A DNA stretch of 55,292 nucleotides from Paludibaculum fermentans (GTDB lineage: Bacteria > Acidobacteriota > Terriglobia > Bryobacterales > Bryobacteraceae), in the NCBI RefSeq assembly GCF_015277775.1, contig NZ_CP063850.1, forward strand, positions 1 through 55,292, in the 5' to 3' direction. The notes below the pieces were generated by a model. The model had not been told where the DNA came from. It ran no database searches and saw nothing but the letters and a program-made list of their open reading frames with translations. The position numbers and the translations under genes were made by a program. Every line of letters starts with the position of its first letter. Within the stretch, counting starts at the first letter, position 1. Positions 14,018 to 22,548 of the stretch are shown one piece after another.

Positions 14018-15549
14018 GAGGAGCTGGCTTCAAGCCCCTGATACTGTTCTCGCAGGAGATAGTATTTCTTCTTGCCGGAGGCGGTTCTGGGGATCTCCGG
14101 CACGTGAAGAATGTAGCGGGGGATTTTGTAGAGAGGCAGGCGGCTCTGGCAGTGGGCGCGGATGGCCTCGGCGCTGAAACGCTCCGCCGGGCAGACGACG
14201 CAGACGGCAATGGTCTCGCCGAACAGGGTATCGGGCACGCCGATGGCGGCCACGTCCTCGATGCCGCCCATTTCGGCGATGACGTCTTCGATCTCGCCGG
14301 GGCTGATGCGGTAGGAGGACGATTTGATGAAGTCGGATTTGCGGCTGACGATGTAGAGGAAGCCGTCCTCGTCGCGCCGCGCCATGTCGCCGGTGTGCAG
14401 CCAGCCGTTGCGCAGAACCTCGGCCGTGCCGGCCGGATCGTTCCAATAGCCGGCCATGATATTGGCGCCGCGGGCGGTGAGCTCGCCCACTTCCCCGGGG
14501 GCGGTTTCCTGGCCGCCGGCGCCGACGACGCGGAGCTCCACGCCGGGAATCGCCTGTCCGATGGAGCCGAGGCGGGTTTCCAGCAACTCCGGCGCGAGGT
14601 AGGAGAGGCGGGCGGAGGCCTCGGTCTGGCCGTACATGATCACGATGCTGGTGGAAGGCATCACCTGGCGCAGCCGCTGGATGGTTTCCACGCGCATGCC
14701 TCCGCCGGCTTGGTTGATGTAGCGCAGGAAGCCCCAGTCGTGCTGGAGGAAGTTCGTCCTGTGCAGCAGGATGTAGAACGTGGCGGGCACGCCGGAAAAG
14801 CCGGTTGGGCGGACCTGCTGCAGGACCTCCACCACCTTGGCGGGATAGGTGAAGCGGTTCTCGATGTAAACGCAGGCGCCGGTGGCCAGGTGGGTGAGCA
14901 GAATGGAGTTGCCGAAGGAGTGGAAGAAGGGCAGCACGGTTACGGTGCTGTCCGCGGCGGTCATCTGCATGTACTCCACGATGGAGGCCGTATTGGCCAG
15001 CAGGTTGGCGTGCGTGAGCATGACGCCCTTGGGCCGGCCGGTGGTGCCGGAAGTGTAGAGCAGCAGGGCCAGGGCGTCCGGCTGTGTCTCCTCCGGGCTG
15101 GCGGCGGCGGAACTGTACCAGCGCCTGCGGTTATCCTCAAAGGCGTTTTCCAGCACCAGGAGGCAGGGCAGCGTGGAGGCCGGATCCACTTTGGCCCGGG
15201 TGCGCTCGCGCAGGATGCAGCCGAGTCCGGCGCAGTCTGCCAGCACGGCAGAGACGGCGGCGGCCGAGTTATCCGGATTCAAAGGGATGGCGGTTGCGCC
15301 CAGGGCGAGGATGGCGAACAGCGCGATGACGTAGTCGAAGGAGTTCTCGATCAGCAGGACGACGCGGCTGCCGGGGCGCACTCCCGCGGCGGATAGATGC
15401 GCGGCGCAGGCCAGGACACACTGGCGCAGTCCGGCGTAAGTGAGTGAGCTTTCGAGTTGCCGGAGCGCGGTGCGTTCCGCCCAGGCGGGCGGATGAGCCA
15501 ACACGAGGGACGCCAGATTGGAAGGCGGGAGTGACTCCGCGGCGGTCAC
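14014..15549 (-). CDS. Acyl-CoA/acyl-ACP synthetase (AMP-forming)
   Basis: This 511-residue adenylate-forming ligase activates a carboxylic acid as acyl-AMP and passes it to a thiol. Core motifs are present: P-loop YTSGTTGRPKG (165-175), YGQTEA (306-311), HTGD (385-388), the hinge SRKSDFIKSSSYRISPGEIE and catalytic Lys492 (TASGKKKYY). Homologues in exosortase A loci are annotated as system-associated acyl-CoA ligases. It overlaps by 4 bp the ACP gene that precedes it, which makes that ACP the likely acceptor. The acyl chain identity cannot be read from sequence. Confidence 0.88.
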   Translation of the reverse strand: MTAAESLPPSNLASLVLAHPPAWAERTALRQLESSLTYAGLRQCVLACAAHLSAAGVRPGSRVVLLIENSFDYVIALFAILALGATAIPLNPDNSAAAVSAVLADCAGLGCILRERTRAKVDPASTLPCLLVLENAFEDNRRRWYSSAAASPEETQPDALALLLYTSGTTGRPKGVMLTHANLLANTASIVEYMQMTAADSTVTVLPFFHSFGNSILLTHLATGACVYIENRFTYPAKVVEVLQQVRPTGFSGVPATFYILLHRTNFLQHDWGFLRYINQAGGGMRVETIQRLRQVMPSTSIVIMYGQTEASARLSYLAPELLETRLGSIGQAIPGVELRVVGAGGQETAPGEVGELTARGANIMAGYWNDPAGTAEVLRNGWLHTGDMARRDEDGFLYIVSRKSDFIKSSSYRISPGEIEDVIAEMGGIEDVAAIGVPDTLFGETIAVCVVCPAERFSAEAIRAHCQSRLPLYKIPRYILHVPEIPRTASGKKKYYLLREQYQGLEASSS

Positions 15550-15794
15550 TCGTTAACGCCCTTGCTCTTCAGGTAGGCAGTGAGGGCGTCGATGGAATCG
15601 AGGTTGTCGGGGGACAACTCTTCATCCTCAACGGTGATGTGGAAGTGTTTGTCGATCGCCTTGACCAGTTCCAACATGCCCAGGGAGTCGATGACTCCGG
15701 CATCAAGCAGGGATTCGGAATCCCCGACTGGTAGCTCTTTTCCCCTGCACAACGTGTCCTGGACCAATTTAACGATGCTGTTTCGAAGGCTCAT
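15546..15794 (-). CDS. Acyl carrier protein
   Basis: This 82-residue acidic helical protein carries the phosphopantetheine attachment motif DSLGMLEL at Ser37. It overlaps the acyl-CoA ligase by an ATGA, so it is the likely recipient of the activated acyl group. A second ACP (51226-51474) lies near the exosortase, so the locus carries two. The acyl group probably ends up on the polysaccharide through one of the acyltransferases, as inferred from context. Confidence 0.88.
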   Translation of the reverse strand: MSLRNSIVKLVQDTLCRGKELPVGDSESLLDAGVIDSLGMLELVKAIDKHFHITVEDEELSPDNLDSIDALTAYLKSKGVNE

Positions 15795-15986
15795 GTGTGG
15801 TGGCGCCGGTTGGCCACGGGAGGCGTATCCGGCCGATGATAACCGACCTATTTTAGCACCGGGTGGCGCCGGAACCGCGGCCGCCCGGTTTCCCCTGGGC
15901 GGGTATGTGCTTCATACTGATGGGACGCGTGCGGGCGCGCCGGGTTGGCCGCCCCGCAACAGAACGACTGATTAGAAGGGGCCCTG

Positions 15987-17114
15987 ATGTTTGATCGTAT
16001 TGCGGGACCAGCCGGAGGAAAGCTGAGCCCCATCCTTCCGTCGCGGATCCCTTCCCTGGACGGGTTGAGGGCGATTTCCATCGCCCTGGTGCTGCTGGGG
16101 CATCTGGCGGGCACACAGAACTTTCCAGCCTGGATTCATCCGCCCGCTTCGCTGGCGAACATGGGTGTGCGGGTTTTCTTTGTGATCTCCGGTTTCCTGA
16201 TCACTTCGCTGCTGCTGAAGGAATGGGACAAAACCGGGCGCATCTCCTTGAAACAGTTCTACCTGCGGCGCATATTCCGGATCTTCCCGGCGTTCTACGT
16301 GTATATCGGAGTGGTATTGGTGCTGGTCTGGGCGGGCTGGGTTGCCGTTCTGGATGGCGATTTGCTGCACGCCTTCACCTACTCGATGAACTATCACCAT
16401 CCACACGGGTGGCCGCTGGCGCATCTGTGGTCGCTGGCGGTGGAGGAGCAGTTCTACCTGGTGTGGCCGGCCGTATTCCTGCTGGCCGGACCGGGCCGCG
16501 CCATGAAGGTGGCGGCCAGCGTGATCCTGCTGGCGCCGCTGATCCGCATAGGCACGTGGCAGCTCTTCGAGAGTGTGCGGCCCACCTACGGGCAGCAGTT
16601 CGAGGCCGTGGCGGACGCCCTGGCGAGCGGGTGCCTGCTGGCGGGCATCTATAACGCGCTGGGCGCCTGGGAGAAGTATCAGCAGGTTCTGCGCTCGGCA
16701 TGGTTCTGGGCCGCGCCGGTGGTGCTGGGGGTGCTGCAGTTTATCGACAAGCCGCGGGTGCAGATGTTCGCGGGGCAGACCTTAATGAACCTCTGCATTC
16801 TGCTGATCATTGAGCGCATGGTGCGCTACCCGGAAACGCCCGCCGGCAAGGTGCTGAACCTGGCGCCGCTGCGCTTCATGGGCGTGCTGAGCTACTCGCT
16901 TTACCTGTGGCAGCAACTGGTGTTGAATCGCCATTCGACGTCCTGGACGGCCGCGTTCCCCGTGAACCTGGGGTTTGCCGTGGTGCTGGCCATCTCGTCC
17001 TACTACATCGTGGAGCGGCCGTTCCTACGGCTGAAGGAGAAGCTGGGCGCGGCGGCAAAAGCTAAGGCGCAATCGCCGCCTCGGTTGCCTGTTGCGGATG
17101 TGACCGAGACGTAA
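15987..17114 (+). CDS. Acyltransferase-3 (OafA/YrhL-type) membrane O-acyltransferase
   Basis: This 375-residue protein has about ten membrane segments and the family opening SLDGLRAISIALVLLGHL, with the conserved catalytic-region His in GHLAG. RIFRIFPAFY and HLWSLAVEEQFYLVWP follow. Such proteins O-acetylate, or otherwise acylate, polysaccharide sugars. Its 3' end overlaps the convergent second acyltransferase by 53 bp. A CATACT box at about 15913 could be its -10. The second homologue at 17062 shares the architecture but not close identity, so they probably modify different sugars or positions. Confidence 0.9.
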   Translation: MFDRIAGPAGGKLSPILPSRIPSLDGLRAISIALVLLGHLAGTQNFPAWIHPPASLANMGVRVFFVISGFLITSLLLKEWDKTGRISLKQFYLRRIFRIFPAFYVYIGVVLVLVWAGWVAVLDGDLLHAFTYSMNYHHPHGWPLAHLWSLAVEEQFYLVWPAVFLLAGPGRAMKVAASVILLAPLIRIGTWQLFESVRPTYGQQFEAVADALASGCLLAGIYNALGAWEKYQQVLRSAWFWAAPVVLGVLQFIDKPRVQMFAGQTLMNLCILLIIERMVRYPETPAGKVLNLAPLRFMGVLSYSLYLWQQLVLNRHSTSWTAAFPVNLGFAVVLAISSYYIVERPFLRLKEKLGAAAKAKAQSPPRLPVADVTET

Positions 17115-18228
17115 AGCGGTCTTTCAGGCGCAGGATGCGGCTCTCAAAGAGCCACCAGGACAGGGAAGCCGCGACGATGGCGGTGACGATTTTGAGGGGC
17201 ATGAACCACGGCGGATCGGACAGCGTGTCGAAGCCGGCCCACTCCAGCGCCTTGGTCAGGACAACCTCGGCTGGCAGGTGCAGCAGGTAGGTTCCGTAAC
17301 AGATCTTGCCGAGATAAGTGAGCGGGCCCCAGCGCAGGAACGCCGTGCCGCGGGAACCATTGCTGAGGATGGTGGCCAGCACGATGGCGCCGAACAGAAA
17401 GGCTGTCAGCGAGTAGCCGAGGGTCTTGCACTCGACGGTGCGGCGATCGAGCCAGCCGAGCTGGAAGCAGGCGGCCGTGGCGGCCAGCAGCACAAGGGCG
17501 AGAATGAGCGGCCAGCGGGCGTTTGTGCGAATGCGGCCGGTGCGGAAGGCGACGGCCAGCAGGCAGCCGATGCTGATGACGTCAATGCGCGCCAGCGTGG
17601 CCACATAGGGCATGCGCGTCAGCGAAGGCATGAGCCAGACCGACAGGATGCGGAACAGGGGGGCGAAGATCACGAGCGCGCAGAGCGCCTTCCAGAGATT
17701 CTCACGGCGTAGCGAGGCGACGAGGAACGGGAAACTGATGTAAAACTGCTCCTCAATGGCGAGCGACCACAGCGGCGCCAGGATGTAGGCCGATTGGTTG
17801 GTGAGGGCTTCGCGAATGTTGCCGGCATACAGGAAGTACCAGAGCGGATTGCCGGAGGCACGGATAAAATCGGTGTCGAAATAGCTGACGCCGACCTGGG
17901 CCGCGGGAACGAGGGTGAAGGCGAATATCAGGAGAATATAGTATGGCGGGAAGATGCGCAGGCTGCGGCGGGCGTAGAAGTTGCGGTAGTAATGCGGGTC
18001 CTGGGCGGTATCGAGGAGAATCCCGCAGATCAGAAAGCCGCTGATGACGAAAAACAGATCGACGCCCATCCAGCCGAGGTGGGCGATTTCGCCGAAGCGT
18101 CCGAGGGGCGAATCGCCGCCTGGCCAGAAGTGATGAACCAGGACGATGAAGATGGCGATTCCGCGCAAACCATCGAGTTCACGGATGTTACCCCGGTAGA
18201 TGGGGCGTTCTTTGGGGGCCACGAGCAT
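17062..18228 (-). CDS. Second acyltransferase-3 membrane O-acyltransferase
   Basis: This 388-residue protein has the same fold: ELDGLRGIAIFIVLVHHF, RRSLRIFPPYYILL and APLWSLAIEEQFYISFPF. I chose ATG 18228; an in-frame TTG at 18240 adds four residues. The coding 3' end overlaps that of 15987-17114 by 53 bp on the opposite strand, which is long for unrelated convergent genes and means both C-termini are constrained together. Its promoter region is shared head to head with the hexapeptide acetyltransferase at 18296. Confidence 0.9.
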   Translation of the reverse strand: MLVAPKERPIYRGNIRELDGLRGIAIFIVLVHHFWPGGDSPLGRFGEIAHLGWMGVDLFFVISGFLICGILLDTAQDPHYYRNFYARRSLRIFPPYYILLIFAFTLVPAAQVGVSYFDTDFIRASGNPLWYFLYAGNIREALTNQSAYILAPLWSLAIEEQFYISFPFLVASLRRENLWKALCALVIFAPLFRILSVWLMPSLTRMPYVATLARIDVISIGCLLAVAFRTGRIRTNARWPLILALVLLAATAACFQLGWLDRRTVECKTLGYSLTAFLFGAIVLATILSNGSRGTAFLRWGPLTYLGKICYGTYLLHLPAEVVLTKALEWAGFDTLSDPPWFMPLKIVTAIVAASLSWWLFESRILRLKDRFTSRSHPQQATEAAIAP

Positions 18229-18295
18229 CCATGGTAGCAAGCGGACCGCGTCCGGCGATGCCTTCGGCCGGCGATGCTACGATAGGCATTCCGCC

Positions 18296-18877
18296 ATGTT
18301 TTCCACGTTTCGCCAGGATGTAGAGCAGAAGTTCCCTCCTCCCCTGACCTTACGCACCTGTATCGTCGCGTTTTTCGAGATGTCGGTCTGGGCGGTGGGC
18401 ATCTTCCGGTTTGGCAAGTGGGTTGACCGGTTGCGATTCCGGCCGGCGCGCAAAGCGCTGCTGGTGGTGTATTTCTTCCTCTACAAGATCTCTGAGGCGC
18501 TGAGCGGCATCCGGATCTCGATCTACTCCGAGATTGGACCCGGGCTGATCGTGCACAACTTCGGCGGCGTGATCATCCATGGCCGCCTGGGCAGAAACTG
18601 CGTGATCGTGCAGGGTGCGCAGTTGATTGCGCGGGCGGACGGGAAGGATTCCGGCTGGCCGACCCTGGGCGACAACGTGTATGTGGGGTCCGGGGCGAAA
18701 GTGCTGGGCGGAATTCGCATTGGCGATAACGTACGGATTGGCGCCAACGCGGTGGTGATGACGGATGTGCCGGATGGAGCCGTGGTGATGCCGCCGGAGA
18801 GCCGGGTGATCCGGGGGTTCTACCGCAAAAAGACACCGAAGGCGGCGCCGGACGCTGGCGGCGGCGCGCAGGAGTAA
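18296..18877 (+). CDS. Serine-O-acetyltransferase-like hexapeptide-repeat transferase
   Basis: This 193-residue protein has an N-terminal helical, partly hydrophobic region (to about 80) and a left-handed beta-helix of hexapeptide repeats: ISIYSEIGPGLIVHNFGGVI, then LGDNVYVGSGAKVLGGIRIG and DNVRIGANAVVMTDVP. The catalytic His is probably in IVHNFGG. Relatives include CysE and sugar O-acetyltransferases such as EpsC in EPS clusters. In this setting it most likely acetylates a sugar or precursor with acetyl-CoA in the cytosol. I chose ATG 18296; the open frame extends to 18200 without a good start. Confidence 0.85.
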   Translation: MFSTFRQDVEQKFPPPLTLRTCIVAFFEMSVWAVGIFRFGKWVDRLRFRPARKALLVVYFFLYKISEALSGIRISIYSEIGPGLIVHNFGGVIIHGRLGRNCVIVQGAQLIARADGKDSGWPTLGDNVYVGSGAKVLGGIRIGDNVRIGANAVVMTDVPDGAVVMPPESRVIRGFYRKKTPKAAPDAGGGAQE

Positions 18878-18963
18878 ACCGCACTTTCCGCCCCGCTCCC
18901 CTCAATTCAGACTAAAACGTCAAGTCATTTTTGGCTGATCCCCGCAAGCGAGTCACAGTAAAT

Positions 18964-18979
18964 CCATATTTTTATATGG
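18964..18979. promoter_or_regulatory. AT-rich palindrome upstream of the first surface-protein operon
   Basis: CCATAT and ATATGG form a perfect inverted repeat around TTTT in the 168-bp gap before 19046. The rest of the gap is AT-richer than its neighbours. It could be an operator, or a hairpin in the 5' leader. No riboswitch core was recognised. Confidence 0.35.
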
Positions 18980-19045
18980 CTTGTTTGCAATAAGATCCGC
19001 TGAAGTGCAAGCGTATTTTCAACTCGTGCGTGTAGTACGTACGGC

Positions 19046-20617
19046 ATGAAAACTACTCTATTCACTGCAATGCTCGTGGTCTGCGGGGCGTTGCGGTCGC
19101 AGACACGGGTTGATTTGAAGGGACAATCCAACCTGTCCCAAGTGAGCCTGACGCTGACCGTGGAAACCAGGACGGAACTTCCGGCGCAATGTGTGCCCGG
19201 CCAATTGCTGTTCTTGACCACCGCCGTGGGCGGCCGCAACCTGTATGGCTGCACGGCTACGGACACCTGGCAGGAACAAGGGACGCCGGGCGAGATGTCG
19301 GCGGGGTCGGGCCTGGCGCAAATGCAGAACGGAACCGCCTCCGTCTGGAGCGTGGATTCAACCGTCCTGCCCTACCTGGGCTTGGACAACGCCTTTCTGG
19401 GCGACAACGCGTTTGCCGGCAAGTTCACGACGGCGCCGGGCTCGACGCAGACGCTGATTGCGAGTGATGGGATCGACGTCAGCACCGTGACGGTGCGGCC
19501 CATCCGCACGGCGGCGGCACTCACCATGGTGGCGACCCCGACAATCGCCAGCGGCGACGATGGGCAGCACGCCTATGTGTGGAATGCCGGGCAGTACGAC
19601 GTAACTCTGCAGGACAGCTCCAAGCTCCCGGGCTCGAATCTCTGCCTGGCCGGCGGCGCGAATCTGGTACTTGCGGCGAAAGCGATGGTTCATCTGGTGT
19701 ATGCGGCGTCGCCGGGCTGCTGGATCCAGGCAGGGGGCGGCACTGCCGGAAACGGCGGCGGGGGCGCCGTGAGCTCGGTTTTTGGGCGCACGGGCGCGGT
19801 GGTGGCGCAGGCCGGCGATTTCAATACCGGCCAGGTGACCGAGGCGGGCAACCTGTACTACACGGACGCCCGGGCGCGGGCCGCCTTCACGGCCGGCACC
19901 GGGATCAGCCTGGCCGCGGGGGTGATTTCGACCGTGGGGGTTACTACGGTCGCGGCCAATTCCGGAGCCGCCGGCGCGCGTGTACTGAAAGACGGGACGA
20001 ATGTCACGGCGCGGCGGCTGGTGGCCGGCGCCAACGTGGCGATCACTGAAAACACGGACGATATCACGATATCGGCCACGGGCGGCGGCGGCGGGACCGG
20101 CGGCCTGCAGCGGGATTTTCCGGCTGCCGTCTGCCAATCGGCCGCGGGGTCGCTGGCGTGGAACGTGGGCAGTGCGAATGCCCCGGTTCCGGATTGCGTG
20201 ATTGGAGCGAATGGGGTGATCTACGGGGTGGCGAAGTTCTCGAACTCGTCGACGCAGGCGATGCAGCAGAGCCTGGATCTGCCGGCCTCCGTTTCAAATG
20301 TGACGTTTAGCCTGGCCTGGAGGGCGCTGGCCGCGGGCGGTGACGTGGTGTGGCAGGTGCGGTATCTGATTGTGGGGGCGGACGGCACGGCGACGGACGA
20401 TCCGGACCTGAACGGCACCGGCGTCACGGCGGCGGCCGCGGCGGTGACTGCCGCGCCTGGCGCCATGAAGAAATCCAGCCTCACGATCGCGCCCGCCAAT
20501 GCGGGCGGGAAGCGTATCTACTTCACGGTGTTTCGAGATAACGCCCATGTGAATGATACGTTTACCCACGGGACGTACATGCCTGAGCTGGCGAAGGTGA
20601 CGGTGACGGTGCAATGA
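19046..20617 (+). CDS. Secreted tail-fibre-like protein with C-terminal module A
   Basis: This 523-residue protein has a signal peptide (MKTTLFTAMLVVCGALRSQ). Residues about 250-290 (SSVFGRTGAVVAQAGDFNTG, then NLYYTDARARAAF) are the pattern found in phage and prophage tail-fibre/neck-appendage proteins, followed by repeats of beta strands (AGTGISLAAGVISTVGV, DGTNVTARRLVAGANVAI). After a Gly-rich linker (about 350) comes a domain I call module A (AAVCQSAAGSLAWNVGSANA, then DCVIGANGVIYGVAKFS). It recurs in 45298-46059. It starts a three-gene operon linked by 4-bp overlaps. I infer a surface fibre or EPS-bound adhesin. No lysis, capsid or other phage gene is nearby, so it is not part of a prophage. 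Specific function unknown. Confidence 0.7.
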   Translation: MKTTLFTAMLVVCGALRSQTRVDLKGQSNLSQVSLTLTVETRTELPAQCVPGQLLFLTTAVGGRNLYGCTATDTWQEQGTPGEMSAGSGLAQMQNGTASVWSVDSTVLPYLGLDNAFLGDNAFAGKFTTAPGSTQTLIASDGIDVSTVTVRPIRTAAALTMVATPTIASGDDGQHAYVWNAGQYDVTLQDSSKLPGSNLCLAGGANLVLAAKAMVHLVYAASPGCWIQAGGGTAGNGGGGAVSSVFGRTGAVVAQAGDFNTGQVTEAGNLYYTDARARAAFTAGTGISLAAGVISTVGVTTVAANSGAAGARVLKDGTNVTARRLVAGANVAITENTDDITISATGGGGGTGGLQRDFPAAVCQSAAGSLAWNVGSANAPVPDCVIGANGVIYGVAKFSNSSTQAMQQSLDLPASVSNVTFSLAWRALAAGGDVVWQVRYLIVGADGTATDDPDLNGTGVTAAAAAVTAAPGAMKKSSLTIAPANAGGKRIYFTVFRDNAHVNDTFTHGTYMPELAKVTVTVQ

Positions 20618-22548
20618 GAATCCTCATTCTGCTCTGCTGCGCCCTGTCCGTTCAGGCAGCGGCGATTCCCTCCGCCCAGAGCGGCGCATGGGACAACCCC
20701 GCCACCTGGACGGGCGGCGTGATCCCCGGTAACGGCGACACGGCGACCATTGGCAACGGGCACACCATCACGATCCGCGGCGGAACGACCGTTACCGTGG
20801 GCACGTCACCGGCGTCAGACGGCTCCTCGTATGCCATCCAGTGCGCGTCCGGAACCGGGACGGGCGTGCTCGTCGTGAGCGGCACGCTGATCTTCCGGGG
20901 GCCCATCCTGCAATGCGCCTCCACCTGGACCCTCTCGCCCGGTGCGACGATCACGCACGATTCGAGCCAGGCGGCCACGCCCTCCACGGCCAACTACAAG
21001 TGGCGTTTCACAGGCGCGGCGGCGCAGACTTCCGCTTATCTCAACGCCATTGGGACGGCCGGCAGCCGCATCACGATCAATGTGGCGGCGGGCAGCGGCA
21101 ACGCCGGCGGTTTCGACTCCTACAACGGGGCTGGGACCGATGGGAATCTGTTCCTTGAGTACGTAGACGTCAGGAATTGGGGCGTCACGGGTGGGGCGGG
21201 GAAGTGGGTGGTCATCTACCCGTTCAACTGTTCCACCAGCGTTGTAAGGGGTTTTACCCTGCGCAATGCCACGGTGGACAGTTCCGCCGAGATCTCACTT
21301 CAGAACATACTCGGCTCGTGCACCTTCGACTTCTATAACGTCACCATCACGAATCCGACAGCGGCAAGGGCCATTGGCATCGGCATCGGCAATGCCATCA
21401 ACACCAACATTGCCACCAACGGGCGTCGGCGGATGGAGAACGTTTTCGTGGAAGGAGCCGGTGTCAACGTGACCGCGCATGCGGTGACGTTATGGCCGGA
21501 TCTTGGATTCCAGTTTAGCGGCAACTACTTCCGTAGCTCGGCTAGCGCGTCTTCCATCCCGGCCTTTGTCTGTGGCGGCCGGTGTGTTGTGGGCGCGTCC
21601 GGCAGGTCCGACCTCAACTGGTATGAGGGCCGGGATATGACGCAAGCATCCGGGAACCGGCCTCCTGGCGGCGCCAACTCGCGCCTGATGATCGTCATGT
21701 CGGACAACTCCAACGGCCATAACGCCACGATCATGCCGGAGGATTCGACAATTGACGGATGGATCGCCTGGAACAGCCTGGACGGTGACGCCGGGGATGA
21801 CAACATGCTGATCCCAGCGGCTACCCAGGGTGGCAACCGGACCCTCATCATCAAGAACGGCGTAGTCCTCCGCAGGCCAAGCGGGGGCGATGTCGGCACC
21901 GTAGCCGATATAAACGGCTCATCCAGTTGCACCGGGGCAAATTGTCCGGCTGTCACCTTCAACAAAAATACATGGTTCGTCGGTGACTTCACCGCAACGA
22001 GCCAACTGGCCGTGACATTGGAAGGCAATAGCGGATATCCGGGCGTGTTCGCGTCCGTCCGGGACAACATTGCCCACCGGACAGCCGGCGGAATCGGCCA
22101 GATCGTGAAATGGACGAGCGCCACATCCGTGGCGGATGGGGCCTTCGCCAATGTCGACTACAACTGGACGCACAACATTACGTCCAGCTTGAAGTACTTC
22201 ACCAAGCTCGGAACGTTCGCGGAGTACAGCGCGGCGCCCGGTGCAAACGATCAATCCGGTGACCCTCTATTTGTCGAGGTGACAAGAACGCCCTTGACCT
22301 ACGCCCAGCGGTGGGACGCCTCGGTAACCACGCTCGATGGCCTGGCCGCGAAGTACAAGGCCTGCTACCAGTACCGCGCCAATGGCACGGCATTCTGCGA
22401 CCCGCGCTTCTATGACCTGGCCGACATGTACAACTGGGTCCGCGCCGGTTGGCGCACCCGCAATCCGGCCACATGGACGGCAGGGCACGATGGCACCCAC
22501 GTTGGCGGTGTCGAACCAACGAGAAAATTTGGAGTATTCGCCCAATGA
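20614..22548 (+). CDS. Secreted G8-domain-like beta-helix protein (paralogue of 46067-48004)
   Basis: This 644-residue protein has a short signal peptide (MRILILLCCALSVQAAA). A G8-like domain follows (AQSGAWDNPATWTGGVIPGN, TIGNGHTITI, then a LIFRGPILQC strand and GATITHDSS). The rest looks like a right-handed beta-helix (VDVRNWGVTGG, SCTFDFYNVTITNPTAA). A conserved C-terminal signature, YDLADMYNWVRAGWRTRNPA, is shared with the paralogue's LLDMYNWIRAGYRPQNAA. Cysteine pairs suggest disulfides outside the cytoplasm. G8 domains occur in extracellular carbohydrate-related proteins; binding or processing of the EPS is possible but unproven. It starts inside the stop region of the preceding gene (ATGA) and overlaps the next gene the same way. 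Confidence 0.75.
   Translation: MRILILLCCALSVQAAAIPSAQSGAWDNPATWTGGVIPGNGDTATIGNGHTITIRGGTTVTVGTSPASDGSSYAIQCASGTGTGVLVVSGTLIFRGPILQCASTWTLSPGATITHDSSQAATPSTANYKWRFTGAAAQTSAYLNAIGTAGSRITINVAAGSGNAGGFDSYNGAGTDGNLFLEYVDVRNWGVTGGAGKWVVIYPFNCSTSVVRGFTLRNATVDSSAEISLQNILGSCTFDFYNVTITNPTAARAIGIGIGNAINTNIATNGRRRMENVFVEGAGVNVTAHAVTLWPDLGFQFSGNYFRSSASASSIPAFVCGGRCVVGASGRSDLNWYEGRDMTQASGNRPPGGANSRLMIVMSDNSNGHNATIMPEDSTIDGWIAWNSLDGDAGDDNMLIPAATQGGNRTLIIKNGVVLRRPSGGDVGTVADINGSSSCTGANCPAVTFNKNTWFVGDFTATSQLAVTLEGNSGYPGVFASVRDNIAHRTAGGIGQIVKWTSATSVADGAFANVDYNWTHNITSSLKYFTKLGTFAEYSAAPGANDQSGDPLFVEVTRTPLTYAQRWDASVTTLDGLAAKYKACYQYRANGTAFCDPRFYDLADMYNWVRAGWRTRNPATWTAGHDGTHVGGVEPTRKFGVFAQ

Noticed and set aside
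19046-20617. Possible prophage remnant because of tail-fibre-like sequence
   Set aside because: No capsid, terminase, tail, lysis or phage-type regulatory genes nearby, and the protein has a signal peptide.
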